Positions 8,539-18,880 are shown, counted from the stretch's first letter. The stretch: DNA of 44,172 bases from Candidatus Gastranaerophilales bacterium (GCA_944326555.1 CALVEK010000017.1:1-44172), one strand, 5' to 3'. Notes: a model not told the origin generated them from the sequence alone. Translations and numbers: made by a program.

Positions 8539-11052
8539 TTAAAATTTCTTGAGGTTTGTGTATAGCGAGTCGACTGCTTTTTTACCCATTTTCCCAAAAT
8601 CTATAACGTACATTTTTGAGGAGCCAATTTCTTTTATTTCTTCTATATGCCCAATGCCGAATTTTTCGTGGAAGACTCTGTCTCCTTGTGAGAATGTTTG
8701 TTTTGTTTCTGTTTCATTATTTTGTGAAGAAAGTGCAGCTTCTTTTTTCTTTTTTTCTTCGAGCATTCTTTTTATTGGGTTGTCTTCGAGTATTTTTTTT
8801 ATTTTTTCTTCATCTTTGGCTTTATTTTGCTCATTTTTAACGACAAAAGCCTCTCTTTTTGTAAAGTTAACAGATTGTTTTTGTTGTATGGAATTAGAGT
8901 TATTGTAGCCGTTGTATGTAGGTTTTGGTTTTACAACTCTGCTTATACTTTGTGTGTTTTGTCCTGCAATTGGTGCTACAAAATTTGAGCCAAAGGAGTT
9001 TGTTTTTTCTACATATCCTGAACGGTCAGATTTTATTTTATTTACCGCTTGATTAAATGTTGATTTTCTCGGGCTTGATAACTGAGAATCTTCACTCAGG
9101 TGTCTTTCTGTCAAATTTTCAGGTATTTCAACCAGAAAACGGCTTGGAGGAAAATATTTTGTATCACCCCACATTTGTCGTCTTTTTGCGTATGTAATAT
9201 ATAGTTTTTGTTTTGCTCTTGTTACACCTACATACATTAGACGTCGTTCTTCTTCCATTTCTGTGTTGTTATTTAGAGAACGGCTGTGTGGGAATATACC
9301 TTCTTCCAATCCTGCAAGAAAAACTGTGTCAAATTCCAACCCCTTTGCAGCATGCAGTGTCATAAGAGTTACTGCATTATCTTCTTCGGGCGTTTCGTCA
9401 AGGTCGCTTACTAATGCTACCTGTGCAAGAAACTCTCCAAGAATATTGTCTTCTTCATCCGGAGTAAAATCTCTTGCTACGTTAACAAGCTCTTGTAAGT
9501 TTTCTATTCTTGTTTGAGATTCTTCTGTGTCTTCTTGTTTTAGCTCTGCCAAGTATCCTGTTTCTTCGATTATGTATGCAATATATTCAGGAAGAGACAT
9601 AGAGTTTTTATTTTTATCAATTTTATCGAGGAGTTCTGCAAAATTTTTGAGTTTGCTTTTCACTCCTGCAGAAAATTCATCGTATTCGTCAATGTTTTCT
9701 ATGATTTGATACATGGAGTAGTCCATTGAATCCGCAATTTCTTGGATTTTTTTAACAGTTGTATCTCCAATTGCACGTTTTGGAACATTAATAATTCTTT
9801 TTAAACTTTGTGAATCATGTCTGTTGTATAACAATTTCAGGTATGCGATGATATCTTTAACTTCTTTTCTGTCATAGAACTTTAGCCCACCGACCATTTT
9901 GTAGGATATTCCCCTTGAAATGAGAGCTTCTTCTATGGCTCTTGATTGTGAGTTTGTTCTGTATAAGACAGCACAATCATTCAGACTGCCTGTATAGTTT
10001 CTTATTTTATTTGCTATGTAGTAGGCCTCGTTTGCTTCGTCTTGCGATTCATATATCTCAATTTTTTCACCTTGGCCTTTTGTCGAGTATAGATTTTTAC
10101 TTACTCTTTCAGTATTGTTTACAATGATTGCATTGGCTGCATCAAGTATTGTTGCAACAGAACGATAGTTTTGTTCCAGTTTTATTAATTTTGCATTTCT
10201 GTAGTCTGTTTGGAAATTTAGGATAATCTTGTAATCTGCGCCTCTCCAGCTATAAATGGATTGGTCAACATCTCCTACTACGCAAAGGCTTCTTCCTTTG
10301 AGTTCTTCATCTGTTTTTCCGTTTGAGTACAGATGTCTTATCAGCATATATTGGCTTATGTTTGTGTCTTGGAACTCATCCACTAGTATATGCGTAAATC
10401 TTTCGTGGTATTTGTTTCTTACCTCTTCGTTTGTTGATAAGAGATTTACTGTCAAAAGAAGCATATCATCAAAATCAATAGCATTATTTGCGAGTAATTG
10501 CTTTTCGTATTCTTCATATACTTCCGAAATCTTTTGGGTTCTGTAATCTCTTGCTCTTGTTGAAAAAGTGTAGGCATCTTGCATTTTACTCTTTGCATTG
10601 CTTATGGCTGCTTTGATGAGTTTTGGTGCAAATGTTTTTTCGTCAAGATTAAGTTTTTTTATTGCATTTTTTATTATTGTATTTGTATCTGATTCATCGT
10701 AAATAACGTAATTCTTATCCCATTTTTTTCCATCAGGGCTTTTGTAGTTTTCTATATCAAATCTGAGTATTCTTCCACAGATATTGTGAAATGTACCGAC
10801 CCACATTTTTTTTACAGTGTCTTCGCCAATCATCTTGGACAAACGTTCACGCATTTCTTTGGCTGCTTTATTTGTAAAAGTTACAGCAAGAATTTTGTAT
10901 GGATTAACGCCTGATTTTACCAAATTAACAATACGTGTTGTTAAAACTTTTGTTTTTCCGCTACCTGCTCCCGCAAGTACCAGCAATGCTCCCTCTTTTT
11001 CTACAACAGCTTCTTTTTGCTGTTCATTTAACGTTTTTAATAATTCTTCCAA
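8539..11052 (-). CDS. pcrA: UvrD/PcrA-type DNA helicase
   Basis: An 837-aa SF1A 3'-5' helicase acting in excision repair and clearance of recombination or transcription roadblocks. Motifs in order: LNEQQKEAV (Q motif), GAGSGKT (residues 28-34), TFTNKAAKEMRERL, ILVDEFQDTN, VGDVDQSIYSWRGAD, QNYRS, TLMTLHAAKGLEFDTVFLAG, and LMYVGVTRAKQKLYITYA. After a low-complexity linker the C-terminus ends in a Tudor-like domain (DRVFHEKFGIGHIEEI), typical of PcrA. It starts at the MEELLKTLNEQQ methionine and has its own promoter region, divergent from the DprA-like gene. uvrA is also in the window. Confidence 0.95.
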   Translation of the reverse strand: MEELLKTLNEQQKEAVVEKEGALLVLAGAGSGKTKVLTTRIVNLVKSGVNPYKILAVTFTNKAAKEMRERLSKMIGEDTVKKMWVGTFHNICGRILRFDIENYKSPDGKKWDKNYVIYDESDTNTIIKNAIKKLNLDEKTFAPKLIKAAISNAKSKMQDAYTFSTRARDYRTQKISEVYEEYEKQLLANNAIDFDDMLLLTVNLLSTNEEVRNKYHERFTHILVDEFQDTNISQYMLIRHLYSNGKTDEELKGRSLCVVGDVDQSIYSWRGADYKIILNFQTDYRNAKLIKLEQNYRSVATILDAANAIIVNNTERVSKNLYSTKGQGEKIEIYESQDEANEAYYIANKIRNYTGSLNDCAVLYRTNSQSRAIEEALISRGISYKMVGGLKFYDRKEVKDIIAYLKLLYNRHDSQSLKRIINVPKRAIGDTTVKKIQEIADSMDYSMYQIIENIDEYDEFSAGVKSKLKNFAELLDKIDKNKNSMSLPEYIAYIIEETGYLAELKQEDTEESQTRIENLQELVNVARDFTPDEEDNILGEFLAQVALVSDLDETPEEDNAVTLMTLHAAKGLEFDTVFLAGLEEGIFPHSRSLNNNTEMEEERRLMYVGVTRAKQKLYITYAKRRQMWGDTKYFPPSRFLVEIPENLTERHLSEDSQLSSPRKSTFNQAVNKIKSDRSGYVEKTNSFGSNFVAPIAGQNTQSISRVVKPKPTYNGYNNSNSIQQKQSVNFTKREAFVVKNEQNKAKDEEKIKKILEDNPIKRMLEEKKKKEAALSSQNNETETKQTFSQGDRVFHEKFGIGHIEEIKEIGSSKMYVIDFGKMGKKAVDSLYTNLKKF

Positions 11053-11185
11053 TTCCCCTAATCCCTAAATTTCAGCAAGTTTTTTGTTAAAACCCTTTTA
11101 TTTTTGTCAATTTATGATATTATTATGATAATCAAAAAAAATTTTTTAGTAAAATACCAGTTAGATATTTAGTTCAGGATACGTT

Positions 11186-11755
11186 ATGTCAGAAGAAAAC
11201 AAAGAAAATCAAGAGCAGTCATCTATAATGGTTCCGATTGATGATTTGGATAAAGTTTCGGAAGATGATGCTAATACAGTAGATCAGTTAGCCATGGAGT
11301 TGGCTACTATTCAACAATCAGAAAAACGCATTGCTATTATTGGTAGTCGTAATTTACCGATTACTCATCAGCAAATTATAGAAACACTCTCTTATGCACT
11401 TGTTTCTCAAGGTAATACTATTATTACATCAGGTGGTTCTTCAGGTACTAACGCGGCTACAATTCGTGGTGCGATGAAAGCTAATCCTGAAAAATTAAAA
11501 GTCATATTGCCGCAAACTATCGGGCAGCAGCCTTCCGATGTTCAGGATCAGTTAATTGGAGTTCCAAATATTATTGAGCATGCTGATAGAGCTATGATGA
11601 CTCTTGCTGATGCAAGTCGTATTTGTAACAGAGAAATTATTGACGATTGTCAGCAATTAATTTGTTTCTTGTCTCATACGTCAAATACTTTGCACAAAGC
11701 TATTGACTATGCAGAAGAATCTCATAAGGTAATTACTGCATTCTATTTGGATTAA
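11186..11755 (+). CDS. DprA/LOG-like Rossmann-fold protein
   Basis: A 189-aa protein. After a 45-residue acidic, low-complexity N-terminus it carries a Rossmann-like core: RIAIIGSRNLPITHQQIIE, NTIITSGGSSGTNAATIRGA, and a late SRICNREIIDDCQQLICFL. This matches the short DprA/SMF-related proteins annotated in Cyanobacteria as 'DNA recombination-mediator protein A', and also resembles lysine-decarboxylase-like (LOG) folds. It lacks the extra domains of full DprA. Its role in DNA uptake or nucleotide binding is not established by sequence. Monocistronic, divergent from pcrA, with a strong terminator. Confidence 0.6.
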   Translation: MSEENKENQEQSSIMVPIDDLDKVSEDDANTVDQLAMELATIQQSEKRIAIIGSRNLPITHQQIIETLSYALVSQGNTIITSGGSSGTNAATIRGAMKANPEKLKVILPQTIGQQPSDVQDQLIGVPNIIEHADRAMMTLADASRICNREIIDDCQQLICFLSHTSNTLHKAIDYAEESHKVITAFYLD

Positions 11756-11771
11756 ATAAATAGAACTTTTT

Positions 11772-11799
11772 AAGAGCCTCATTTTGAGGCTCTTTTTTA
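11772..11799 (+). terminator. Rho-independent terminator
   Basis: Arms AAGAGCCTCA and TGAGGCTCTT with a TTT loop followed by a T-run, just after the DprA-like gene and before the convergent nuclease gene. Confidence 0.9.
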
Positions 11800-11803
11800 T
11801 TGT

Positions 11804-12487
11804 TTAATAATATGGGCATGCTCTGTAATATTTACAGTATTTACAATTATCTGTCTTATTACAGAAAAATGTTGTCGTTGTATTTATTTTGTTTATTGTA
11901 TCGAGAATTTTGTTTTTGTAGTTTGAATACAAGTCTTCATCAAATTTTATTTTTACAATACTGTTTGCTGACAGATTCATATAGTGAAGTGAGAGTTCTT
12001 CCGGTTTTTTTATGTATTTTTTAGATTTCAAAATTTCATACATGCATAACAAATAAAACGTTGTTTGAAACTTAACATTTTCAGCTTTAAAATTTTCACC
12101 TGTTTTCCAGTCAAAAATTATATAATTGCCGTCGTATTCAAATAACGCATCAATTCTACCTGTTAACCAATAGCTATCCAAACGCAGGTTAAAAGTATAT
12201 TCGCTCGCCGCAACATTGTAATTTTTTATATCACTATTTTTAAAGTTATGCCATAGTATTTTTTCGTGTTGGGTTAATGACTGAACTTGATTTGTAACAT
12301 CCATGCCTTTAAGGTAGAAGTTTATGATATTGTGTAAGTTATTACCTGTTTGTGATGCTTGTTGCTTTTGCAGGCTTTCTACTATGTGAACTTTATCAAG
12401 GTAGCACAATTTGTATTTTTGTGGGCACTCGTCAAACATTTGTAGTTTTGCTAGTGTATATACCGATTGTTGTTCATTATTTAACAT
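11804..12487 (-). CDS. PD-(D/E)XK nuclease with probable Fe-S cluster (Cas4/AddB-like)
   Basis: A 227-aa RecB-family nuclease. Active-site residues are visible: H52 (GNNLHNII), D113 (GRIDALFEY), D126-x-K128 (IIFDWKTG) and Q141 (QTTFYLL). One N-terminal cysteine (C21) and a C-terminal set C215-x2-C218-x5-C224 match the four-cysteine iron-sulfur staple of AddB and Cas4-like nucleases. The frame extends to a GTG at 12505, but GGAG before the ATG at 12487 favours the latter. It overlaps the 3' end of the double-helicase gene by 11 bases, so the two are almost certainly translated together. No cas genes are nearby, which argues against Cas4. Confidence 0.85.
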   Translation of the reverse strand: MLNNEQQSVYTLAKLQMFDECPQKYKLCYLDKVHIVESLQKQQASQTGNNLHNIINFYLKGMDVTNQVQSLTQHEKILWHNFKNSDIKNYNVAASEYTFNLRLDSYWLTGRIDALFEYDGNYIIFDWKTGENFKAENVKFQTTFYLLCMYEILKSKKYIKKPEELSLHYMNLSANSIVKIKFDEDLYSNYKNKILDTINKINTTTTFFCNKTDNCKYCKYYRACPYY

Positions 12488-15400
12488 TTTTACAGGCTCC
12501 AGCACTCTTTAAAATCGTATCAAATAGAATTGAGGGTTTTGTATCTTTTATTTTTGAGTATTTTTTGTATTTGTTTGATGCTGTAATATACAATTTCTTT
12601 TTTGCTCTTGTGATTGCTACATAAAAGAGTCTTAAGTTTTCTTCTATTTGAAATAATTTTTGTTCATTTTCATCTTTTTTCTTATATTTAGAGTTTAGCG
12701 CTTTAACACTTTCAATAAACCGTTCTTTTGATTTAATTTTTATCTCATTTTTGTCTAATTGAAGAAGTTCTTCTGTTAATGAGGGGATAAATACATAGTC
12801 AAATTCATCACCTTTCGATTTATGGTATGTCATTATTTGTATAGTACCCATTGTTTCTTTTTTTTCTTCATTTTTATCTGATTCAAAAAATTGGTATTTT
12901 GATTTTGTCGGTTTATCTTTTATTTCTTCTATTTTGTTAATAAATGAGTCTGTATTTGAATATTGCAATGCAAACATTTTTAGAAACATTGATACTATGT
13001 ATACATTTGATTTTTCTATCTCTGATTTAAAGTAGTAATTGCCGATTTTTACAGACAAGTTTTCTGTGCTGTTATTTGAATTTTCTAGCCAAAAATTTAA
13101 GTCCCAAAGTAATTTGGACAAGTTTTCCGATGGCATATCATCGGGGCTTTGCAAGATAAAGGGAGTTTTTAGCTCTTGTAAAAAGTTAATCTCGTTTTGT
13201 GTGAGGTTGAGTAGTTGTTGTTTTTTAAGAATTTGCGCAGTGTTTATAATATTTCCGTTTTGCCAAGGGTGTGCACAGAATTTTATTATTGCAAATATGA
13301 GAGTAAAAATAGGCTGGCTGCTTAGCGAATCATTCCTTGTTATGATGTTAAATCCGTACTTTGCAAAGAAGTCAGTATACTCTTTTACCTGATAGTTGTT
13401 TCTTACAAGAAAACCAATTGTTGCTTGAGGATTTGTTGCAAACAGTTTTCTTGTTTCTTCCAGTAAGAAGTTGTTTTCATCCTTAAAGTTCTCAAATACA
13501 TTAAAATACAAGGCGTTTTTGCTTTGCGGGTTTTTTCCTGTTACTTCTTGCATTTTCATATCCAAAAATGCATTTTTGTAGTCTTGATTTTTTTGTGCAA
13601 AGTCAACAAGGTTGTTAGCCAGAGTGAATATGTCTTTTGCACATCTTTGCGAACAGCACATTGATACGTTATTAGATGTCTTTATGAAGTTCTTGAATCC
13701 TTCTATATCCGTGTTTGTAAATGTTGTTGTTATTGCTTGATTTATATCCCCGCATCTTATTATATTTCTATGTTTGGCAGCCAAAATATTAATTAATTTT
13801 TGCTGTATGTACGATGAATCTTGTGCTTCGTCTTCGATAATATACATGCAAAGATTTTGATAGTATTCTGCTATGTCTTTGTTATTTTCAAGTAGTTTTA
13901 CGCAGTAAGACAACATATCATCGTAGTCTATTGTATTTTTACTTTTTAGGTAAATGTTGTAGGTATTGAACAATTTTAAAAATTTTTTTAGTTCTATATC
14001 TTTTATCGAATCATTTGGTTTTGCTTCTGATAATTTTAGAGAAGATATTGCTTTTTCGTATTTGTCATAGTCATCTTGATTAAGGCTGAGTCTTGAGATT
14101 ATTTCTCTTATTATTCTTTGTCGTGTTATGTCATCACATACTTCAATATTGTCATCAAGACCGACTTTTACAAAGTTGGAGTTTTCTTTTAATATTCTTA
14201 ATGCAAGTCCGTGAATTGTCGATATGTTTGGCAATTTGTCTAAGGTCGGGCAGATTTTTTTTATTCTTTCCTTAAAGTTCCTTGCTGCAGAATCCATGTA
14301 GGTTAATACAAAAATATTTTCGCTTTTTATATTATTTTGTATCAATTTTACAATAAGAGCTAAGAGAATAGTTGTTTTGCCTGCCCCGGGAACTGCTGAA
14401 ATTGCCATTTTTCCATCTTTATATTCAAGTACGGGTTTTTGGTCTTCTCTCGGTGTGAAGTTAAAATTGATTTTTGCTGATATTTTTTCGTCTTTATTTT
14501 GGGGTTTTAGTAACGTATCTATTCCGTCAAAGTTTTCTGCTCCTGTTGCGTCAAAGGTACTTGAATATGTGTAAATTTTGTCTGCTAAAATTGAGAGTTT
14601 TCTCAATATTTTCTGTGCCTTTAACGTTGCCAGTTTAATGTTATCTTCGTGAGTAAATGTGTTTTTTGTCCAAGAGCTTTGAAATACCCAAGCATTGTAT
14701 AGTGTTCCAAAATCATCTTTAATCCACTCTTGTGAGCTTGTATCAAGCCAAATATGATATTTTTTTTGTATAGAAAAATCAATAATTTTTTGTGCTGTAG
14801 ATATAATTACGGCATTATCTTCCATTTCCGGCGCTTTGGAAGGATTTTCCGATATAATTGATTTTTCGAGTTGAGAAATTACTGCTTTTTGAAAATATCT
14901 GTTTGTTGTTAGCTTTTTAAAAACTTTTTCAAAGTCTGTAATCTGTTTTAAAAAGAACATATATTTTGTGGCATCAAATTTATTTTCGTTCAGTAATACG
15001 TCTTTTTCTTCTTGAATTATTTTGTTGTATATTATTTCAATTTTTTCGCTAAGAGTATATTGGTTATTTGTAATTTCTTGCAATACTTCTACAAAGTTTT
15101 GGAGTCGTTTATTGTAGATTTCATTTTGCAGGTCGCAAAATTCAATGTTGCAATTTTCCTTGTAGTTTTGGACTATTGGTAGGCAATATTTTATCGGTAT
15201 ATTTAACAAATTACTTATAATTTTTCTTACTTCAATTGAATCGGGTGCTGTTTCTTTGTCATCAATTGATATTTTTAAAATAGCTGTTATATTCGCTATG
15301 ATAGAGTTGTCTATAAGTTTGTCGCTGCCTGTAAAATATTGGTATTTAATTTCTGATGAATCAAATATTTCTGAGATGGCAAATTTTAAAGAAGTATCGG

Positions 15401-16340
15401 TTATTGGGGTTACAATACAGATTTCTGAGGGGGATACACCTTTATTTATTAATTCTTTGCACTGTAGTAGTGCTTGTTCAATCATTTCCAGTCTTCTTGT
15501 ATAGGAGAAGTTTGCCTGTGGTTGTTTAATCTCTTTTATATTATCGAGTTCTGTTATTTCTTCTTCCGCAAAAAATGTTTCAATTCTGTTTACTGTTTCT
15601 ATATCTGTATTTAAAAAACCAAGTCTTGTAGAGCCGTTTCTGTCATATCCTATAAGTACCTCTTTTAGCTGTGGCTTAATATGTTTTATAAAATCAAATT
15701 CTACTGTTGTGATTTCATCAGCATCATCAACAATAAGGTATTTGATGTTTTTGAAATAATCCGTATTTTGGTATATGTAATTAAAAATATTTACTTGTCT
15801 GATATAGTCAAAAGCTCTGTATTCTATAGTCTTCTTTTTGAATATATCGATTGCTTTTTTTGCATCTTTTGCAAAAACTTCGTTTAGTATTTTTGAGCGT
15901 TTTTCTATATCTTTATCTGTCAGGTTGTTATTTACAATAAGAGAGTTTCTTCTAAACAGCTGATGTATTAGGTTTATTTTTGAATTGTAATCTTTAAATC
16001 CGACTTCTTTTATTGCCTGTTTAAAGAAAAATTGGGAAATTTCAAGTCCTGTAAGATTTGGTAAAATTACAGGTTCACCGTTTTGTATTGTATTTTCGAT
16101 AATTGGCCAGTTGTTTAAAATGCTGTTGTAGGCTAATCCGTAGAAAGAATATATTTGAGGTTCTTCAAAATGATTCGTTTTAAGTTTTAATCTTACTGCA
16201 TTTATAAATTCTTCTTTTTTGAATGCATTTTGAACAAGTACGAGGATGTTCTTGGCTTCGATATTATTATCAAGCAGTTCTACGTATTTGTTGATTAAAA
16301 TTTCTGTTCTTTTGGATTTTGCGGAACCTTGTATTAGCAT
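12477..16340 (-). CDS. Double UvrD-like helicase protein (AddAB/AdnAB-like)
   Basis: A 1,287-aa protein with two helicase-like modules. The C-terminal module is a complete SF1A motor: Walker A AVPGAGKTT (649-657), IHGLALRIL (709-717), IIEDEAQD (834-841), GDINQAI (864-870), MTYHKSKGDEFDYVFIPSL (1170-1188) and LFYVAITRAKKKLYIT (1238-1253). Residues 1-500 look like a decayed helicase: GSAKSKRTE replaces Walker A, YLIVDDADEI resembles motif II, and GYDRNGSTRLGF resembles motif III. An active plus an inactive helicase fold partnered with a Fe-S nuclease is the logic of AddAB/AdnAB double-strand-break resection, but here both helicase folds are in one chain and the nuclease is a separate gene. The start has no strong Shine-Dalgarno. 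Confidence 0.85.
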   Translation of the reverse strand: MLIQGSAKSKRTEILINKYVELLDNNIEAKNILVLVQNAFKKEEFINAVRLKLKTNHFEEPQIYSFYGLAYNSILNNWPIIENTIQNGEPVILPNLTGLEISQFFFKQAIKEVGFKDYNSKINLIHQLFRRNSLIVNNNLTDKDIEKRSKILNEVFAKDAKKAIDIFKKKTIEYRAFDYIRQVNIFNYIYQNTDYFKNIKYLIVDDADEITTVEFDFIKHIKPQLKEVLIGYDRNGSTRLGFLNTDIETVNRIETFFAEEEITELDNIKEIKQPQANFSYTRRLEMIEQALLQCKELINKGVSPSEICIVTPITDTSLKFAISEIFDSSEIKYQYFTGSDKLIDNSIIANITAILKISIDDKETAPDSIEVRKIISNLLNIPIKYCLPIVQNYKENCNIEFCDLQNEIYNKRLQNFVEVLQEITNNQYTLSEKIEIIYNKIIQEEKDVLLNENKFDATKYMFFLKQITDFEKVFKKLTTNRYFQKAVISQLEKSIISENPSKAPEMEDNAVIISTAQKIIDFSIQKKYHIWLDTSSQEWIKDDFGTLYNAWVFQSSWTKNTFTHEDNIKLATLKAQKILRKLSILADKIYTYSSTFDATGAENFDGIDTLLKPQNKDEKISAKINFNFTPREDQKPVLEYKDGKMAISAVPGAGKTTILLALIVKLIQNNIKSENIFVLTYMDSAARNFKERIKKICPTLDKLPNISTIHGLALRILKENSNFVKVGLDDNIEVCDDITRQRIIREIISRLSLNQDDYDKYEKAISSLKLSEAKPNDSIKDIELKKFLKLFNTYNIYLKSKNTIDYDDMLSYCVKLLENNKDIAEYYQNLCMYIIEDEAQDSSYIQQKLINILAAKHRNIIRCGDINQAITTTFTNTDIEGFKNFIKTSNNVSMCCSQRCAKDIFTLANNLVDFAQKNQDYKNAFLDMKMQEVTGKNPQSKNALYFNVFENFKDENNFLLEETRKLFATNPQATIGFLVRNNYQVKEYTDFFAKYGFNIITRNDSLSSQPIFTLIFAIIKFCAHPWQNGNIINTAQILKKQQLLNLTQNEINFLQELKTPFILQSPDDMPSENLSKLLWDLNFWLENSNNSTENLSVKIGNYYFKSEIEKSNVYIVSMFLKMFALQYSNTDSFINKIEEIKDKPTKSKYQFFESDKNEEKKETMGTIQIMTYHKSKGDEFDYVFIPSLTEELLQLDKNEIKIKSKERFIESVKALNSKYKKKDENEQKLFQIEENLRLFYVAITRAKKKLYITASNKYKKYSKIKDTKPSILFDTILKSAGACKNVK

Positions 16341-16478
16341 TTTGTGGTATTTGTTATTTCTATACTCTCATTTAGTATTTTATCATTACGGATTATAAAT
16401 GGCATTGGTGTTACATATTTCACATGTTTTTTTTCGTGTTGTAAAATGGAGTAAGGATTAGACTTAGGGAGAAATTTG

Positions 16479-17723
16479 ATGGAATTAGATATTATAAGAC
16501 AGGAAGATCCTGAAGTAGCTTTGGCTATACAAAAAGAGTTGGAAAGACAGCAAAATACAATAGAACTTATTGCGAGTGAAAATTTTACATCTCCTGCTGT
16601 AATGGCAGCTTGCGGTTCTGTTTTGACCAACAAATATGCTGAGGGAAAACCGCACAAAAGATTTTATAACGGCTGTGAAAACGTTGATGTCATAGAGGAG
16701 TTAGCACAAGAAAGATGTAAAAAACTTTTTGGTGTTGAACATGCCAATGTGCAGCCCCATAGCGGTGCTCAGGCTAATATGGCAGTATTTTTGTATGCTC
16801 TAAAAATTGGTGATACTGTTTTGGGTATGGATTTGTCAAATGGCGGACACTTGTCTCACGGTTCACCGGTTAATTTTTCCGGTATCAATTACAATATCGT
16901 AAGCTATGGTGTAGATGATAACGGATGCATTGATTATGATGAAGTTGAAAGACTGGCCAAAGAACATAAACCAAAGATGATTATAGCTGGTGCCAGCAAT
17001 TATTCAAAAATCATAGATTTTAAACGTTTTAGAGAAATTGCTGATATGGTCGGTGCATACTTAATGGCAGATATTGCTCACATTGCTGCATTGGTTGCAG
17101 GTGGGGTTCATCCCTCTCCAGCTGGTTATGCACATTTTATAACAACAACTACACACAAAACTTTACGTGGACCAAGAGGCGGTATTATTATGTGTGATGC
17201 CGAGCATGCTGCCGGTATTGATAAAGCAGTATTTCCCGGCATGCAAGGCGGTCCTTTGGAACATATTATTGCTGGTAAGGCTATTGCTCTTAAGGAAGCA
17301 TTGGAACCATCCTTTAAAGAGTACGCAGCTCAAATTATTAAAAATGCAAAAGCATTGGCTAACGGCTTGATTGATGAGGGTATGGATATTGTTGGCGGTT
17401 GTACGGAAAACCATTTAATGACTTTGGATTTAAGAAAATTCAATAAAACCGGTAAAGATATTGCCAATGTTCTTGAAAAGGTTGGAATAACAGCTAACAA
17501 AAATACTGTTCCAAACGATCCTCAGAGTCCTTTTGTAACAAGTGGTGTGCGTCTTGGTGCTGCTGCTATGACTACAAGAGGTTTTAAAGAAGAAGATATG
17601 GTTGAAGTTGCTAAGATTATTGCCGGTGCGGTTATTGCTTCTGACAATGAAGTCGCTCTTCAAAATCTTAGAGAACGCTCACTTAAGTTATGTAAGAAAT
17701 ATCCTTTATACCAAGGAATGTAG
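16479..17723 (+). CDS. glyA: Serine hydroxymethyltransferase
   Basis: A 414-aa PLP enzyme converting serine and tetrahydrofolate to glycine and methylene-THF. Visible hallmarks: [70 protein letters not shown], the PLP lysine K227 in [13 protein letters not shown], and [24 protein letters not shown] at 16476 is in frame directly before the ATG at 16479; I use the ATG, with AGGGAGA upstream. The WecA-type gene follows after nine bases and probably shares the transcript. Confidence 0.97.
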   Translation: MELDIIRQEDPEVALAIQKELERQQNTIELIASENFTSPAVMAACGSVLTNKYAEGKPHKRFYNGCENVDVIEELAQERCKKLFGVEHANVQPHSGAQANMAVFLYALKIGDTVLGMDLSNGGHLSHGSPVNFSGINYNIVSYGVDDNGCIDYDEVERLAKEHKPKMIIAGASNYSKIIDFKRFREIADMVGAYLMADIAHIAALVAGGVHPSPAGYAHFITTTTHKTLRGPRGGIIMCDAEHAAGIDKAVFPGMQGGPLEHIIAGKAIALKEALEPSFKEYAAQIIKNAKALANGLIDEGMDIVGGCTENHLMTLDLRKFNKTGKDIANVLEKVGITANKNTVPNDPQSPFVTSGVRLGAAAMTTRGFKEEDMVEVAKIIAGAVIASDNEVALQNLRERSLKLCKKYPLYQGM

Positions 17724-17732
17724 AGGCTGTAA

Positions 17733-18776
17733 ATGATTTCATTAAAATTATCGGATGCACATGTGTTAGGAATGATAATGGCTTATTTGTTGGGCTTTTT
17801 TATCATGCCTTATGTAATATGGTTTGCAAAAAAGAATAATCTGGTTGATAAACCAAATGCCAGAAAAATTCACCATGGTCCTATCGCCAGACTTGGAGGT
17901 ATTGCAATATGGTCTAGTGCAATGTTGTCTTTTTTGTTGCTGGTTATTTTAAGTTATTATCCCTATGGAAAATTACTTTCAGGGATTCTTCTAGGTAGCT
18001 CCTTGATGTTTTTGCTTGGGTTAATTGACGATATATACGGACTTGGTGCAAAGTTTAAGTTGATGATTCAGATTGCTATAGCATCGATTGTCTTTTTACT
18101 TGGGGTAAGCGTTGATACCGTTTACAATCCGTTTGGTAATCCTATACAGCTCGGAGTTGTATTATCTTACATTGTTACTGTGTTGTGGATTGTTGGTATT
18201 TCAAATGCGTTGAACTTTATTGACGGAGTCGATGGGCTTGCCGGTTCTATTGTTACTATCAGTTCTGTAACTTTAGGATTGATTGCTGTTGCTATGACTC
18301 CGACAAATGCAATAAGTGCTTTGATTGCGTTTATCCTTGCCGGTTCTATGCTAGCCTTTTTGACTTACAATTTCCATCCGGCAAAAATCTTTATGGGCGA
18401 TTCCGGGGCTCTTTTTGCAGGATTCCTTTTGGCATCATTGTCTATTACCGGAGTTATGAAATCAGCTGCTTTGACAATGTTTGTTCCGTTTTTTATATTG
18501 TCTGTTCCAATAATAGACATTACTTTCTCTTCTCTTAGAAGAATCGCAAAAGGGGTTTCTCCTTTTACACCTGATGCGGAACATTTGCATCACAAATTGT
18601 TGCACAGAGGTTTTTCTCAGAATCAGACTGTTTTGATTCTTTCATCAATTGCTGTTATCTCAGGTGCAATTGCGAGCTTTATTGTGGGAGCATCTTTAAA
18701 GTTCTTTATGTATGCAATATTGATTTCTGTCATTATGCTTTTGTTGAGCTTTTTTGCAAGTAAAAATAAAGAATAG
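17733..18776 (+). CDS. WecA/TagO-family undecaprenyl-phosphate sugar-1-phosphate transferase
   Basis: A 347-aa polytopic membrane protein of the MraY/WecA superfamily, which starts synthesis of surface polysaccharides by moving a HexNAc-1-phosphate from UDP-sugar to undecaprenyl phosphate. Signature cytoplasmic loops: KIHHGPIARLGGIAIW, LLGLIDDIYGLGAKFK (metal-binding Asp pair), NALNFIDGVDGLAGS, KIFMGDSGALFAGF, and the WecA-type basic loop PFTPDAEHLHHKLLHRGFS. MraY is less likely because of that HxHH loop. It follows glyA by nine bases. The sugar substrate cannot be read from sequence. Confidence 0.9.
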   Translation: MISLKLSDAHVLGMIMAYLLGFFIMPYVIWFAKKNNLVDKPNARKIHHGPIARLGGIAIWSSAMLSFLLLVILSYYPYGKLLSGILLGSSLMFLLGLIDDIYGLGAKFKLMIQIAIASIVFLLGVSVDTVYNPFGNPIQLGVVLSYIVTVLWIVGISNALNFIDGVDGLAGSIVTISSVTLGLIAVAMTPTNAISALIAFILAGSMLAFLTYNFHPAKIFMGDSGALFAGFLLASLSITGVMKSAALTMFVPFFILSVPIIDITFSSLRRIAKGVSPFTPDAEHLHHKLLHRGFSQNQTVLILSSIAVISGAIASFIVGASLKFFMYAILISVIMLLLSFFASKNKE

Positions 18777-18822
18777 ATTTATTAAGTTTGTAAATAAATT
18801 TTTTAGATTAAAAGCAATTAAA

Positions 18823-18866
18823 AAGAAGAGAGAGACTTTATATAAATATGAAAGCTCTCTCTTCTT
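18823..18866. other. Long hairpin downstream of the glyA unit
   Basis: 12-bp perfect arms AAGAAGAGAGAG (18823-18834) and CTCTCTCTTCTT (18855-18866), extendable inside by CTTT/AAAG. It has no T-run of its own and is followed by a classical terminator, so it may be an mRNA 3'-end stabiliser. Confidence 0.6.
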
Positions 18867-18880
18867 ATTTAAAATTTTAT

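Noticed and set aside
8549-11068. Several plus-strand open frames across pcrA
   Set aside because: Antisense shadows of a conserved helicase, Ser/Phe-rich as expected from reverse reading of Lys/Glu codons.
11804-12487. Cas4 nuclease of a CRISPR system
   Set aside because: The fold and cysteines would fit, but there is no repeat array or other cas gene, and the gene overlaps a helicase gene as in break-repair systems.
16334-16657. Open frame on the minus strand overlapping the glyA start
   Set aside because: It lies almost entirely antisense to well-conserved glyA coding sequence, has no ribosome site and no recognisable motif.
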